From Alkalibacillus filiformis (GTDB taxonomy: Bacteria > Bacillota > Bacilli > Bacillales > Alkalibacillaceae): a stretch of DNA of 64,000 nucleotides. Shown here one piece after another: positions 39,057 through 47,997 of the stretch; within the stretch, counting starts at the first letter, position 1; the number at the start of each line of letters is the position of its first letter. The stretch lies in NCBI RefSeq assembly GCF_030814115.1, contig NZ_JAUSUP010000001.1:930001-994000 (forward strand). The letters run 5' to 3'. A program made the translations under genes and the position numbers. The notes under the pieces were generated by a model. That model was not told the DNA's origin. It did not search any database and worked only from the letters and a program-made list of their open reading frames with translations.

Positions 39057-40169
39057 TTATAGTAAGTCGTTTAAATCTTTATACTCTAACTCATGTGCAT
39101 CGGCTACTGCTTTGTATGTCACATATCCGTCAAGTGTGTTTACACCTTTAGACAAGCTAGCGTTGTCTAGAACAGCTTGCTTGTACCCTTTGTTCGCTAG
39201 TTGTAAGGCATAAGGTACCGTTACGTTCGTTAAGCCAATTGTTGACGTTCTTGGAACTGCACCTGGCATGTTTGCTACAGCATAATGGAGAACGCCGTGC
39301 TTTTCATATGTTGGGTTATCGTGTGTTGTAATACGATCACTTGTCTCAACAATTCCACCTTGGTCAATGGCTACATCAACAACGACTGATCCATGTTTCA
39401 TTTGTTGAATCATTTCATCTGTTACTAACTTTGGTGCTTTAGCTCCTGGGATTAAAACAGCACCAATTAACAGATCAGACTCTCTCACATGCTCTTCAAT
39501 ATTTAATGGATTAGACATAACTGTTTTAATTTGTTTACCGAAGATATCATCAAGTTCACGCATACGCTCTGGACTTAAGTCGATTATTGTAACATCCGCA
39601 CCTAAACCGACTGCAATCTTTGCTGCATTAGTTCCAACTACGCCACCACCAATAATCGTAACTTTGCCTCGTGTAACACCAGGAATTCCACCTAATAAAA
39701 TGCCTTTTCCACCACGAGATTTCTCTAAAAATTGAGCACCAATTTGTGAAGCCATTCGTCCAGCTACTTCACTCATAGGCGTTAACAACGGTAATGTACC
39801 TTGATTAGACTCAACCGTCTCATATGCAATCCCGATCACTTTCTTTTCTGTTAATGCTTTAGTTAACTCAGGCTCTGCTGCAAGATGAAGGTATGTAAAT
39901 AAAATTTGACCTTCATAGAAGTAATCAAATTCCTCAGGCAATGGTTCTTTAACCTTCATAACCATCTGCTGACTCCATGCTTCCTTAGCTGTGGAAACGA
40001 TCGTCGCGCCAGCTTCCTTATATTGTTCATCCGTGAAGTTTGAACCTTCTCCTGCATTTGTTTCTACAAACAGTTCATGTCCAGCTTTTATTAAGGACAT
40101 AACACCAGCAGGGGTTAATGCAACACGGTTTTCATTATTTTTAATTTCCTTTGGTACACCTATTTTCAT
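39057..40169 (-). CDS. ald: Alanine dehydrogenase
   Basis: NAD-dependent oxidative deamination of L-alanine to pyruvate and ammonia, used in alanine catabolism and sporulation. 370 residues (B. subtilis 378). N-terminal [14 protein letters not shown], catalytic Lys in MVMKVKEP near 74, His in YLHLAAE near 96, and the NAD fold [13 protein letters not shown] near 175 are visible. ATAGGAGG precedes the ATG. A cre-like site (40205-40218) lies in its upstream region, implying carbon catabolite control. Confidence 0.95.
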   Translation of the reverse strand: MKIGVPKEIKNNENRVALTPAGVMSLIKAGHELFVETNAGEGSNFTDEQYKEAGATIVSTAKEAWSQQMVMKVKEPLPEEFDYFYEGQILFTYLHLAAEPELTKALTEKKVIGIAYETVESNQGTLPLLTPMSEVAGRMASQIGAQFLEKSRGGKGILLGGIPGVTRGKVTIIGGGVVGTNAAKIAVGLGADVTIIDLSPERMRELDDIFGKQIKTVMSNPLNIEEHVRESDLLIGAVLIPGAKAPKLVTDEMIQQMKHGSVVVDVAIDQGGIVETSDRITTHDNPTYEKHGVLHYAVANMPGAVPRTSTIGLTNVTVPYALQLANKGYKQAVLDNASLSKGVNTLDGYVTYKAVADAHELEYKDLNDLL

Positions 40170-40204
40170 AATTAATCCTCCTATGCTAAAAGTTATAAAA
40201 TTTA

Positions 40205-40218
40205 TGTAACCGCTTTAA
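40205..40218 (-). promoter_or_regulatory. Candidate CcpA cre site upstream of ald
   Basis: On the minus strand TTAAAGCGGTTACA matches the consensus TGWAARCGYTWNCW at 12 of 14 positions. It lies about 36-50 bases before the ald start codon, close to the expected promoter, a typical place for CcpA repression. Confidence 0.55.
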
Positions 40219-40252
40219 CTATAACATGATATATAAAAAGTGGAAACTACAT

Positions 40253-41011
40253 CTACAAATGACGGTGAATCACATCTAGGCCCCCAGTAACTTCAACAAC
40301 CGTACCTGTAATCATATCTGAGTCTTCATCACTTAGATGAGATACAACTCTTGCGATATCTTCACCTGTACCAGGCCTTCCGATCGGTGTTTCTGTTTCA
40401 GTAATTTCTCTAGCATTTACAATATCTGCTTCCTTCATCTCATCAACAATTTTGCCTGGAGCGACCATATTTGCGGTAATTCTATTCTCCGCTTCTTCTA
40501 ATGCTACTGTCTTCATTAGCGAAGCTAGTCCAACTTTAGCTGATGCAAAAGCTGAACGGTAAATCCAGCCAGAACTATGGTCAACGCCTTGGAATCCTAA
40601 GAAGACGATTCTACCATACTGTTGTTTCCTCATAATTGGTAAGCAACGCTTCAATAAATAAAATGAAGCATCGAGGTTCCCCCTCACCATCTCATTCCAC
40701 TCATGTTCTGTATAATCGAACAATTTTTTGCGCTCAAATATATATGGACCTGCATTACTGATTAAACAATCCACACGTCCAAACTGTTCGTATGCTTGAT
40801 CCACCGCATTATTAATGGATGATACGTCCATCGTATCTAACTGAATAACGTGTAAACGGTCATGCTCCACATTAAATTCCTCTAATAAAGCTTCTGCTTT
40901 GTTTCGGTCACTTCTATATGTAGCCGTTACACTATAACCTTTTTTTAATAAGGTTTCTGTCATTTTTTTACCTAAGCCTTTTGTTCCAGCAGTTACAATT
41001 GCATGTCTCAT
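40253..41011 (-). CDS. ytkK: Short-chain dehydrogenase/reductase YtkK (FabG-like)
   Basis: 252 residues with the SDR NADP motif TAGTKGLGKKM near residue 7-17, the NAG motif ISNAGPYIF near 85, and the catalytic Ser/Tyr/Lys region (SGWIYRSAFASAKVG near 150). The C-terminal ITGTVVEVTGGLDV is also seen in 3-oxoacyl-ACP reductases. The substrate is unknown. AGGCCT-type weak ribosome binding site (GGAGG) precedes the ATG. Position and sequence match YtkK of Bacillus. Confidence 0.84.
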   Translation of the reverse strand: MRHAIVTAGTKGLGKKMTETLLKKGYSVTATYRSDRNKAEALLEEFNVEHDRLHVIQLDTMDVSSINNAVDQAYEQFGRVDCLISNAGPYIFERKKLFDYTEHEWNEMVRGNLDASFYLLKRCLPIMRKQQYGRIVFLGFQGVDHSSGWIYRSAFASAKVGLASLMKTVALEEAENRITANMVAPGKIVDEMKEADIVNAREITETETPIGRPGTGEDIARVVSHLSDEDSDMITGTVVEVTGGLDVIHRHL

Positions 41012-41167
41012 TTAAAGGCCTCCAATCATTCTTTGACCTACCAACATATATTTTACCATGATTGTTTTGGAAAATGAACGAAACAACTTCAAAGTCTATA
41101 TTAATATTAGTATGAATATTCAGATAATAATGGTACAATACAATTAATTAGACAAGGAGGTGTCTTG

Positions 41168-41617
41168 ATGGCATTTGAATATCATGACATTGTCATTGCG
41201 GTAGATGGGTCTAAAGCGTCAGAATATGCTTTCTTAAAAGCAATCGACATTGCCAAAAGAAATCATGCCAAACTCATTATTTCACACGTAGTCGACACTC
41301 GAGTCTACTCCACGATTGAAGCATATGATCGAAGCGTTTCTGACCGTGTGCAAAATGATGCTCTTGAACTTTTACGAACTTATCAAACACGAGCTGAAGA
41401 AGCTGGAGTTGAAAATGTGGTGACTGACCTTGAACATGGTTCTCCAAAAGTCAAAATTGCTAAAGAAGTTGCTCCGCGACATAATGCCGATTTAATTATT
41501 TGCGGTGCTACAGGAATGAACACCGTTGAACGTTTTTTTATTGGCAGTGTCTCTGAACACATTACTCGCTACTCAAAAGTTGATGTGTTAGTTATACGCC
41601 CAGAAGATTCTAAATAA
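41168..41617 (+). CDS. Universal stress protein (UspA family)
   Basis: 149 residues of a single Usp domain. N-terminal IVIAVDGSKASEYA contains the Asp and Ser/Lys turn, and the C-terminal GATGMNTVERFFIGSVSEHITRYSKVDVLVIR holds the G-2x-G-9x-G(S/T) ATP-binding motif of the ATP-binding Usp class. An in-frame TTG precedes the ATG by one codon. AAGGAGGTG fits the ATG at 41168. A TACAAT -10-like box at about 41135-41140 and the downstream terminator indicate a single-gene unit. Confidence 0.92.
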   Translation: MAFEYHDIVIAVDGSKASEYAFLKAIDIAKRNHAKLIISHVVDTRVYSTIEAYDRSVSDRVQNDALELLRTYQTRAEEAGVENVVTDLEHGSPKVKIAKEVAPRHNADLIICGATGMNTVERFFIGSVSEHITRYSKVDVLVIRPEDSK

Positions 41618-41618
41618 A

Positions 41619-41646
41619 AAATTGGGGGTGAGACACCCCCAATTTT
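41619..41646. terminator. Bidirectional terminator between usp and the EcsC-family gene
   Basis: AATTGGGGGTG and CACCCCCAATT form a near-perfect GC-rich stem with a short loop, with A and T runs on both sides. Confidence 0.88.
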
Positions 41647-42461
41647 TAATCATGACGTTCTTGAATAGCTCGATATTGATAAAATCGTTTAGCAAAGTCA
41701 CTTACATTTTTAGCCGTTTTGTAATTGACCGTTGCACCAATCCCAACACTAATGATTGGTACACCTTGGAATAACTTTTTGCGGAACATTAAAATGGCTA
41801 TTGTCTTAAACACATTTCTTAATGGTTGTTCAATCCAAGTCGTGTTCGTTAGTTGTTTTTCTTGTGACATTAATCGATCATATTGGTCAATATCCTCTTT
41901 TAACTCTACCCATGCTTCATACTGAAGTCGTTTTGGTAAAGCACCTGCATGAAACACTTTAAGTGCTATTACCATCTCAATGGGATTATGCATGTTATAC
42001 CCGTAACTTGTTCCTATTAATTGAACTGTTCTCAAATTTAACCCGATCATCATAGGTAAATCAACACCTAGTAATAACCAGCCACCAGCTCCAGTTGCTC
42101 CACCTTGAACAAATGAATAGACACGATTACGAGCGACTTGTTGATCCGCTAAGTATGTCAACTTCTCAATTGATAACTTTTTTAAATCTTCAACTTGTTG
42201 AACATTCTCATCATATGTTCTGGCGACTTGCATAATACGGTTATAAGCTTCTGCTTGTGCATTTGTCCCTTGTAAAAACGTATACGTATACAAAATCCAT
42301 TGATCAATACTTTCAAAAAACTTACGTTGGACTGGCTTTGGTAGCTTATCAAACTGATCTTGTACCCACAGTTCATACACTTTCTCAAAATCATTCGACA
42401 CATAAGAAGACACTTCATTTTCCCAACGTTTAATCTCCTGTAAGACGCGTTCCTCTCCCAT
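41646..42461 (-). CDS. EcsC family protein
   Basis: 271 residues belonging to the EcsC family, named after the third gene of the B. subtilis ecs operon. The middle has a Gly-rich hydrophobic segment (GGATGAGGWLLLGVDLPMMIGLNLRTVQLIG near 118-150) typical of the family, and a second hydrophobic stretch near 235-250 (GVPIISVGIGATVN). The function is unknown. It lies 15 bases after ytxK on the same strand, probably in one transcript. In B. subtilis the position after ytxK is held by ackA, absent here. Confidence 0.83.
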   Translation of the reverse strand: MGEERVLQEIKRWENEVSSYVSNDFEKVYELWVQDQFDKLPKPVQRKFFESIDQWILYTYTFLQGTNAQAEAYNRIMQVARTYDENVQQVEDLKKLSIEKLTYLADQQVARNRVYSFVQGGATGAGGWLLLGVDLPMMIGLNLRTVQLIGTSYGYNMHNPIEMVIALKVFHAGALPKRLQYEAWVELKEDIDQYDRLMSQEKQLTNTTWIEQPLRNVFKTIAILMFRKKLFQGVPIISVGIGATVNYKTAKNVSDFAKRFYQYRAIQERHD

Positions 42462-42476
42462 TAAAACACGGCTCCT

Positions 42477-43457
42477 TTATCGGTCATTCTTGAACCAGTG
42501 ATCGATTTGTTTAATGACATTGTTCGTTGCATGAACATCTTTAAATGAAGGTAATTGTGCTAACATGACCTTTTTCGGGTCTTTTGTATTTTCACCTTTC
42601 TTTTGTAAAACTAATATGCTTCTTGAAAACTTTTCATCTTTAAACATCGTCTTCGGTAATTCTAACACACCAACAATATGAACTTGATCTTTTAAGAAAG
42701 CTTGTAGTTGCTCTTTCTGTTCACTTTCAAAAAGAAAGCTAGGTACAACAAAAAATAAGTACCCTCCTTCTTTAGTATACTTAACACTTTGCTCTATAAA
42801 TAAATGGTGTGCAAAAGAATGTCCTTCCTCTGCTTTTAACTCATAAGAACTAGCCGTTTCATCATCAGGATAATAACCCACTGGTAAATCAGATGTCACA
42901 ACATCTACTGGCTCTAGAAGAATCGGCTTTAAGCTGTCTTGGTGGAAATACTCAATCTTACGTTCTTGCAAATTCGTATTATTAAAAGCTAGGCGAATTA
43001 AGGTAGGGTCAACTTCACTTCCGTAAGAATCTACAGTTAAGTGTTCTTGTTGGTTTAGTATGGTCAGTAACAAATTACTCGAACCACATGCTGGGTCAAA
43101 TAAACGATATGACTGTTCCCCTTCTAAAAACTTATTAATAAGATAGCCAACAAATACGCCAATTGTATCAGGAGTAATATAGTGATGCTGTTGAGTAGCA
43201 CCTTTCATTCCTTTCAAAATAGCTAGCTGCATCGCTTTACGTCTAGATTCACGATCATACTGATTAAACTGTATTTGATTGACCTTATCTGTTAACTGCT
43301 TGTGATAAGTCGGTTCAAGGTCTTCAGGGACCTGTTGTTCAAATAATAAATTACTACTCGCTATTAATGCTTCAATATATGGTGTGTTCTCTTCTTGCTC
43401 AATGATTGAACTTGTTTCATCTAACCAATTGAACAACTCATTTATTTGTTGCTCCAT
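42477..43457 (-). CDS. ytxK: Class I SAM-dependent methyltransferase YtxK
   Basis: 326 residues resembling the catalytic half of N6-adenine DNA methyltransferases. The SAM-binding motif FDPACGSSNLLL is near 120, and the catalytic-site equivalent SDLPVGYYP near 190 resembles NPPY with Asn-Pro changed to Asp-Leu. No target-recognition domain is present, so a restriction role is unlikely. YtxK is a conserved Bacillus protein of unknown substrate. The neighbours (EcsC-type gene, gerW, ytfI) keep part of the B. subtilis ackA-ytxK-tpx-ytfJ-ytfI order. Confidence 0.87.
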   Translation of the reverse strand: MEQQINELFNWLDETSSIIEQEENTPYIEALIASSNLLFEQQVPEDLEPTYHKQLTDKVNQIQFNQYDRESRRKAMQLAILKGMKGATQQHHYITPDTIGVFVGYLINKFLEGEQSYRLFDPACGSSNLLLTILNQQEHLTVDSYGSEVDPTLIRLAFNNTNLQERKIEYFHQDSLKPILLEPVDVVTSDLPVGYYPDDETASSYELKAEEGHSFAHHLFIEQSVKYTKEGGYLFFVVPSFLFESEQKEQLQAFLKDQVHIVGVLELPKTMFKDEKFSRSILVLQKKGENTKDPKKVMLAQLPSFKDVHATNNVIKQIDHWFKNDR

Positions 43458-43531
43458 TAAAGTCCCTCCGTCACTATTTTATACATTATTTATTTTAGCA
43501 AACTTGAAGGGACTATGATAGTTTAAGCGTT

Positions 43532-43963
43532 TTAGTCAGGCGTATTTGTCGTACCATAATGGTTTGTATGCTTATTCTGTTGAACCATATGCTGAATTTT
43601 CTCGACTGCTTGAGGAGCTAAGTCAATTAACTTCTCAACAATATGAGTTCCCTCATCTAAATGCACCATTTTTACATCGTGTGATCTGACAATTAAAAAA
43701 GCAATTGGTGTAATAGATACACCACCGCCAGCACCTCCACCGTAAGGCATATTAGACTGTGAAGAGTCGTCATGGTTCCCTCCTGAATTATTAAATTCAC
43801 TACCACCAGAAGCAAAACCGAAACCTACTTTAGAGACGGTCAAAATAACCGCAGATTTGTCTGGTGTTTCAATTGGATCTCCTATGATTGTATTGACATC
43901 AATCATTTCTTTTAAGTTCTCCATTGCTGTTTCCATCATATTATGAATTGGATGCTCGCTCAT
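43532..43963 (-). CDS. gerW: Spore germination-associated protein GerW (YtfJ)
   Basis: 143 residues of the YtfJ/GerW family: N-terminal MMETAMENLKEMIDVNTIIGDPIETPDKSAVILTVSKV-type block, then GFGFASGGSEF, a Gly-rich loop (PYGGGAGGGVSITP near 73-87), and a hydrophobic strand. GerW affects spore germination response in B. subtilis. I start at the second ATG because AGAGGTGG is only two bases before the first and seven before this one, and the homologue begins the same way. It overlaps the end of ytfI by 23 bases. Confidence 0.93.
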   Translation of the reverse strand: MSEHPIHNMMETAMENLKEMIDVNTIIGDPIETPDKSAVILTVSKVGFGFASGGSEFNNSGGNHDDSSQSNMPYGGGAGGGVSITPIAFLIVRSHDVKMVHLDEGTHIVEKLIDLAPQAVEKIQHMVQQNKHTNHYGTTNTPD

Positions 43964-44603
43964 TTCCATTCCACCTCTTTAATTTTTGATATTGCCACGC
44001 TATAGATAACGCATTACGCATAATTTGACCGATTCTGATTGATAATATGCATTCTAGCTCGGACTGAAGGGTCGGTTTTTGGTAATTTGGTCTAACTTCA
44101 AATTCAGGATTATAGTCACTTTGCATTAAAACAACCATCCAATGACACCCCATACTTTTTAATGAATAAGCTGTCCCTACTAGAACAGCTGTTTGATTAG
44201 CTGCTTTAACACCTAATTCACTCACCCACTTAAAGTGATGTAATCGGAAGGCTCGAACAACATTTAACACATGTGGTATAACATCTCTTGTTGTATCGAC
44301 TACTTTTTGTATAATGTGATATTGTTCTTCAATGTATTGAGGGGTGTAATGCTTTTCTTTATCTGGTATTTCATGATTCAACATTTCATCTTTTTCTACA
44401 ATATCAACAGATAAATCACTTTTAAGATCTATAACAGGTATAGATCTGCGAAACACCTTTATATTCATCCATTTCACCGTAATAAAGATGTCATTTTGTT
44501 TATTTGCATATGTAGCCATTAATTCAACGGTTACTTTGCTAAACATAATGAAAATAATCGTAATTAATAAAATGGCTAGTATACCCCCAACAATAACCAA
44601 CAA
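43941..44603 (-). CDS. ytfI: DUF2953 family membrane protein YtfI
   Basis: 220 residues: one N-terminal membrane helix (about 2-22), then a soluble domain with the DUF2953 pattern, including GTAYSLKSMG near 142-151 and EVRPNYQ near 172. It is expressed upstream of gerW with overlapping reading frames, as in Bacillus. A role in sporulation is inferred from that coupling. The start is TTG, next to another TTG; the ribosome binding site (GTAGGTG) allows either. Confidence 0.84.
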   Translation of the reverse strand: MLVIVGGILAILLITIIFIMFSKVTVELMATYANKQNDIFITVKWMNIKVFRRSIPVIDLKSDLSVDIVEKDEMLNHEIPDKEKHYTPQYIEEQYHIIQKVVDTTRDVIPHVLNVVRAFRLHHFKWVSELGVKAANQTAVLVGTAYSLKSMGCHWMVVLMQSDYNPEFEVRPNYQKPTLQSELECILSIRIGQIMRNALSIAWQYQKLKRWNGNERASNS

Positions 44604-44690
44604 AATTCACCTACCTTCTGCTTATATATTCAACTTAAATTGGTAAATTATACATATAAAATAAATTTAGTAACTGCCTAACCTAAATAA

Positions 44691-44723
44691 AAAACCCTTT
44701 TAACTACACGTCGCTAAAAGGGT
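44691..44723 (-). terminator. Terminator of ytcJ
   Basis: On the minus strand ACCCTTTTA and TAAAAGGGT pair perfectly around a 12-base loop, followed by TTTTT. Confidence 0.85.
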
Positions 44724-44744
44724 AAAAGCACTTAAGTTATTTTA

Positions 44745-46343
44745 TTATACATTTACTGCTTGATCGTCATATACCACTTTTCCATTTACAATCGTTTGAA
44801 GGACTTTTAATGTTTCAAGTTTTGATTCCTCAACTTTAAACGGATCATTGTCTAAGATTACGAAATCCGCAAGATACCCTGGATTAATTTTTCCTTGTAC
44901 ATCTTGTTTATTAATCACCTGGGCTGGATTCACAGTATAAAGTTTAATCGCTTCATAAACAGATAATGACTCATCTTTTAAATAAATATTGCCATCAAAC
45001 ATTGAACGACGATTAACGGATGCAGCAATTCCGTTAATCGGACTTACCTCTTCAATAGGAGCATCAGAGCCGCCTGCGCACAATATTCCTTCTTCTAAGT
45101 ATGTTTTCCATGGATATGAAGTCTTTATTAATGAGTAGCCGACTCTTTCAATAGCCCACGGAAAATCGGAAGAAACAAATGTTGGTTGAATATCAATAAT
45201 AATCGGTAGTTGTTTCATACGTTCAATAATATCTGAACGCATAATTTGTGCGTGAATGATACGATCTTTCAAGCCTTGTTTAGGAGGATTTGCTTCAATT
45301 GTATTTAACACTTTCTCTGTTGCTAAATCTCCAATAACATGAACAGCTACAGCCATATCATAACTTCTTGCTTGTTGGATTAAATTCTCTAATTCTTCAT
45401 CAGTGTGAATTGCTACCCCATTTGTTGTTTGATCATCATGATAAGCTTGGGATAAAAGTGCAGTCCTTCCTCCTAACGCTCCATCAACAAACAACTTCAT
45501 GGCCCCAAATTCTAACCAATCGTCAGTAGTATGACCTTTCCCTTGGTCTTCCACATAATCCTCTACAATTTCATGGTGAACTAATAAATGAGCACGGAAA
45601 CGCTGATCCTTTTTAATCGTATTATGAAAAGCCTGTACTGTCTTTCCATACCCACCATAATAACTTAAGTCCTCACTATGACCACTGACTAAACCATATG
45701 ATAATAAGTCATCAATTGAGGCATTAATAGCACGTTCCAAATAGGCTTGGTTTGGTTCAGGCATTGCTTCTTTTAACAATTCTTGAGCTTGGTCATGAAA
45801 ATACCCTGTTAACCGTCCTTGATCATCTTTTTCAATAACACCACCATCAGGTTCTTCAGTTAGTTCATCAATTCCTGCAAGCTCCATTGCTTTACTGTTA
45901 GCGACCATTGCATGCCGGCAAACACGTGTTAAAATAACTGGATGGTTTGGACAAATAGCATCTAATTCATCACGATGGATCACTTCTGGCTCATCCCAAT
46001 GATTTTCGTTGAACCCCTCAGCAATTAACCACTTACCATGGTCTAATGAATTTGCATAATCTGAAACTTTGTTCAAAAGGTCTTCTCTAGAGTGAGCATA
46101 TGTTATATCTAATCTAATTAAACGCTCACCGTGACCTATAATATGTAAGTGACTATCTATAAAACCAGGCAACATGACACCATCAAAAACAACTTTTTCT
46201 ATAATCTCTTCATTATAACGCTCCATTAATTGATCAACAGCGCCCATATCGGCAATCTTTCCATCAACTTCATAAATCGCTTCTACTGTTTCTCCTTCAC
46301 GATCCATTGTGTATATTGTTCCACCATACCACATTTTCCCCAT
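44745..46343 (-). CDS. ytcJ: Metal-dependent amidohydrolase YtcJ
   Basis: 532 residues of the amidohydrolase 3 family. N-terminal composite sheet, then the HxH metal motif in GFIDSHLHIIGHGE near 60, later metal ligands in AVHVIGD (near 330) and HAQIMRSD, and catalytic Asp in GGSDAPIEEV near 435. C-terminal GYLADFVILDNDPF is typical. The substrate is unknown. The frame extends 11 codons upstream, but GGGAGG seven bases before the ATG at 46343 sets the start. B. subtilis YtcJ (529 residues) is similar. Confidence 0.88.
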   Translation of the reverse strand: MGKMWYGGTIYTMDREGETVEAIYEVDGKIADMGAVDQLMERYNEEIIEKVVFDGVMLPGFIDSHLHIIGHGERLIRLDITYAHSREDLLNKVSDYANSLDHGKWLIAEGFNENHWDEPEVIHRDELDAICPNHPVILTRVCRHAMVANSKAMELAGIDELTEEPDGGVIEKDDQGRLTGYFHDQAQELLKEAMPEPNQAYLERAINASIDDLLSYGLVSGHSEDLSYYGGYGKTVQAFHNTIKKDQRFRAHLLVHHEIVEDYVEDQGKGHTTDDWLEFGAMKLFVDGALGGRTALLSQAYHDDQTTNGVAIHTDEELENLIQQARSYDMAVAVHVIGDLATEKVLNTIEANPPKQGLKDRIIHAQIMRSDIIERMKQLPIIIDIQPTFVSSDFPWAIERVGYSLIKTSYPWKTYLEEGILCAGGSDAPIEEVSPINGIAASVNRRSMFDGNIYLKDESLSVYEAIKLYTVNPAQVINKQDVQGKINPGYLADFVILDNDPFKVEESKLETLKVLQTIVNGKVVYDDQAVNV

Positions 46344-46383
46344 ATTAAATCCTCCCATAACTCCCATTTTAAACATATGAAAA

Positions 46384-46405
46384 GGGCAGCTTAATTAACT
46401 GCCCC
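46384..46405 (-). terminator. Hairpin downstream of the SASP gene
   Basis: On the minus strand GGGGCAG / CTGCCC pair around a short loop, then CTTTTC. Upstream, ACTTTTAAACTTAAAAGT followed by TGTATGTTTTT (about 46430-46456) forms a second possible terminator. Either could end the SASP transcript. Confidence 0.55.
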
Positions 46406-46523
46406 CTCCACCATTCTATACGGCTGTAAAAACATACACTTTTAAGTTTAAAAGTTGTGATCATCGTTTTTACAACTGATTAGAATGTTATAAAGCTTCA
46501 ATTCACTATTTATTGTTTTCTAC

Positions 46524-46712
46524 TTAGTGCATTTGCTGTTGCGCTTGTTGTACTAAACGCTTTGTAATCTCGCCACCTACAGAACCGTTAGAACGAGATG
46601 TAGAATCTGGTCCTAGTTGTACACCAAATTCTTGAGCGATCTCAGTCTTCATTTGGTCTAATGCTGCTTGTACGCCTGGTACTACTAAGTTGTTAGAGTT
46701 GTTGTTAGCCAT
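46524..46712 (-). CDS. sspA: Alpha/beta-type small acid-soluble spore protein
   Basis: 62 residues with the two diagnostic SASP motifs: [10 protein letters not shown] near residues 22-31 (containing the Glu-Phe germination protease site) and [12 protein letters not shown] near 45-56. It binds and protects spore DNA and is degraded on germination. The start is ATG seven bases after AGGAGGTG; the in-frame GTG upstream is inside that site. The location beside thiI matches B. subtilis sspA. Forespore sigma-G control is expected; TGAATC and AATAGTTA on the minus strand upstream, 17 bases apart, are a weak candidate promoter. Confidence 0.93.
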   Translation of the reverse strand: MANNNSNNLVVPGVQAALDQMKTEIAQEFGVQLGPDSTSRSNGSVGGEITKRLVQQAQQQMH

Positions 46713-46790
46713 TTCTTTCACCTCCTCGTTAACTATTTTGAGATAACTAGGGGTGATTCATACAATGCAAATCATGGAAGTTTTACAAGC

Positions 46791-47993
46791 CTATAATAAG
46801 TCGTCAAATTCACTTTCATGACTTGGTTTCGAAGGACTAAACACAACCGTTTCTGTACCTTCAACAGCTTTTGCTATATCTTCAGTAAAATCAATAGGGG
46901 CTTCGAATTGATTTACTTTGTCACGCTTTGGTCTTGTTTTTGGTTGTTTAGGTACAAAAATCGTACAACAATCCTCATAAGGACGAATAGAAATCTCATA
47001 CGTTTCAATTTCTTTTGATATATCGATAATATCCGATTTATCCATGGCGACTAACGGCCTAATAATTGGATAGTTCGTTACTTCATTGATTGTGTGCATA
47101 CTTTCCATCGTCTGACTGGCAACTTGACCTAAACTTTCTCCTGTTGTTAGCGATAAGATCTCCTCTTTTTGAGCGATTTGTTCACTAATACGCAACATAA
47201 GACGTCTCATAATAGTCATACCATAGTTTTCAGGAGCCTCTTTAAAGATTTTTTGTTGCACTTCAGTAAATGGTACTAAGTGTAGCTTCACTTCTCCACC
47301 GAATTTAGTTAACGTTTGAGCTAAATCTTCCACTTTTTGCTTAGCCCGCTCAGACGTAAACGGTGGTGAATGAAAATGGATTGCTTCAATTTTCACTCCA
47401 CGTTTCATCGTTAAATAACCTGCTACTGGACTATCGATACCACCTGACATTAATAATAATGATTTACCAGTAGAACCTACAGGTAAACCACCCATACCTG
47501 GAATATTACGAGCTGTAATATAAGTAGCATCATGACGAATTTCCACTCTTATTTCTACATCAGGTTCACGCACATTTACTGTCCAGCCCTCTGTGTTTCT
47601 TAATAGATGCCCGCCTAAAATTTGATTCATTTCTTGAGAGCGAACTGCGAAACTTTTATTTGGTCTCTTACAAGTAATTTTAAATGTTTGACCATTTTCT
47701 AACCTCAAAGCTTCTAGAGCAGCTTCTTTTATTTTTTCTTCATCGTTCTCTACCTTCATAGCAAGACTAAACGATTGAATTCCAAATATATCTTTACACT
47801 TATCAACTATTGGGTCAGGATCACGCCCATCCAACAAAATATACATATGATCGCGTTTTCCTTTAATTGATAAATCCGGATAGTCTTTTAAAGCTCGTTG
47901 AACATTAGAACGTAACGTATTGATAAAGAACTTTTGATTCTTTCCTTTTAACGCTAGTTCACCGTATCTAATTAAAATATGATCGTATTTCAT
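46791..47993 (-). CDS. thiI: tRNA 4-thiouridine / thiazole synthesis protein ThiI
   Basis: 400 residues. An N-terminal ferredoxin-like and THUMP domain (about 1-165) precedes the PP-loop adenylation domain with SGGIDSPVAGY near 183. It adenylates U8 of tRNA and transfers sulfur. The C-terminal rhodanese domain of the E. coli protein is absent, as is usual in Bacillus. Its partner cysteine desulfurase nifZ is 4 bases upstream on the same strand. Confidence 0.94.
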   Translation of the reverse strand: MKYDHILIRYGELALKGKNQKFFINTLRSNVQRALKDYPDLSIKGKRDHMYILLDGRDPDPIVDKCKDIFGIQSFSLAMKVENDEEKIKEAALEALRLENGQTFKITCKRPNKSFAVRSQEMNQILGGHLLRNTEGWTVNVREPDVEIRVEIRHDATYITARNIPGMGGLPVGSTGKSLLLMSGGIDSPVAGYLTMKRGVKIEAIHFHSPPFTSERAKQKVEDLAQTLTKFGGEVKLHLVPFTEVQQKIFKEAPENYGMTIMRRLMLRISEQIAQKEEILSLTTGESLGQVASQTMESMHTINEVTNYPIIRPLVAMDKSDIIDISKEIETYEISIRPYEDCCTIFVPKQPKTRPKRDKVNQFEAPIDFTEDIAKAVEGTETVVFSPSKPSHESEFDDLL

Positions 47994-47997
47994 AACA

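Noticed and set aside
42477-43457. Possible restriction-modification system based on the N6-methyltransferase-like YtxK
   Set aside because: There is no target-recognition domain, no endonuclease gene nearby, and the gene belongs to a conserved housekeeping Bacillus family.
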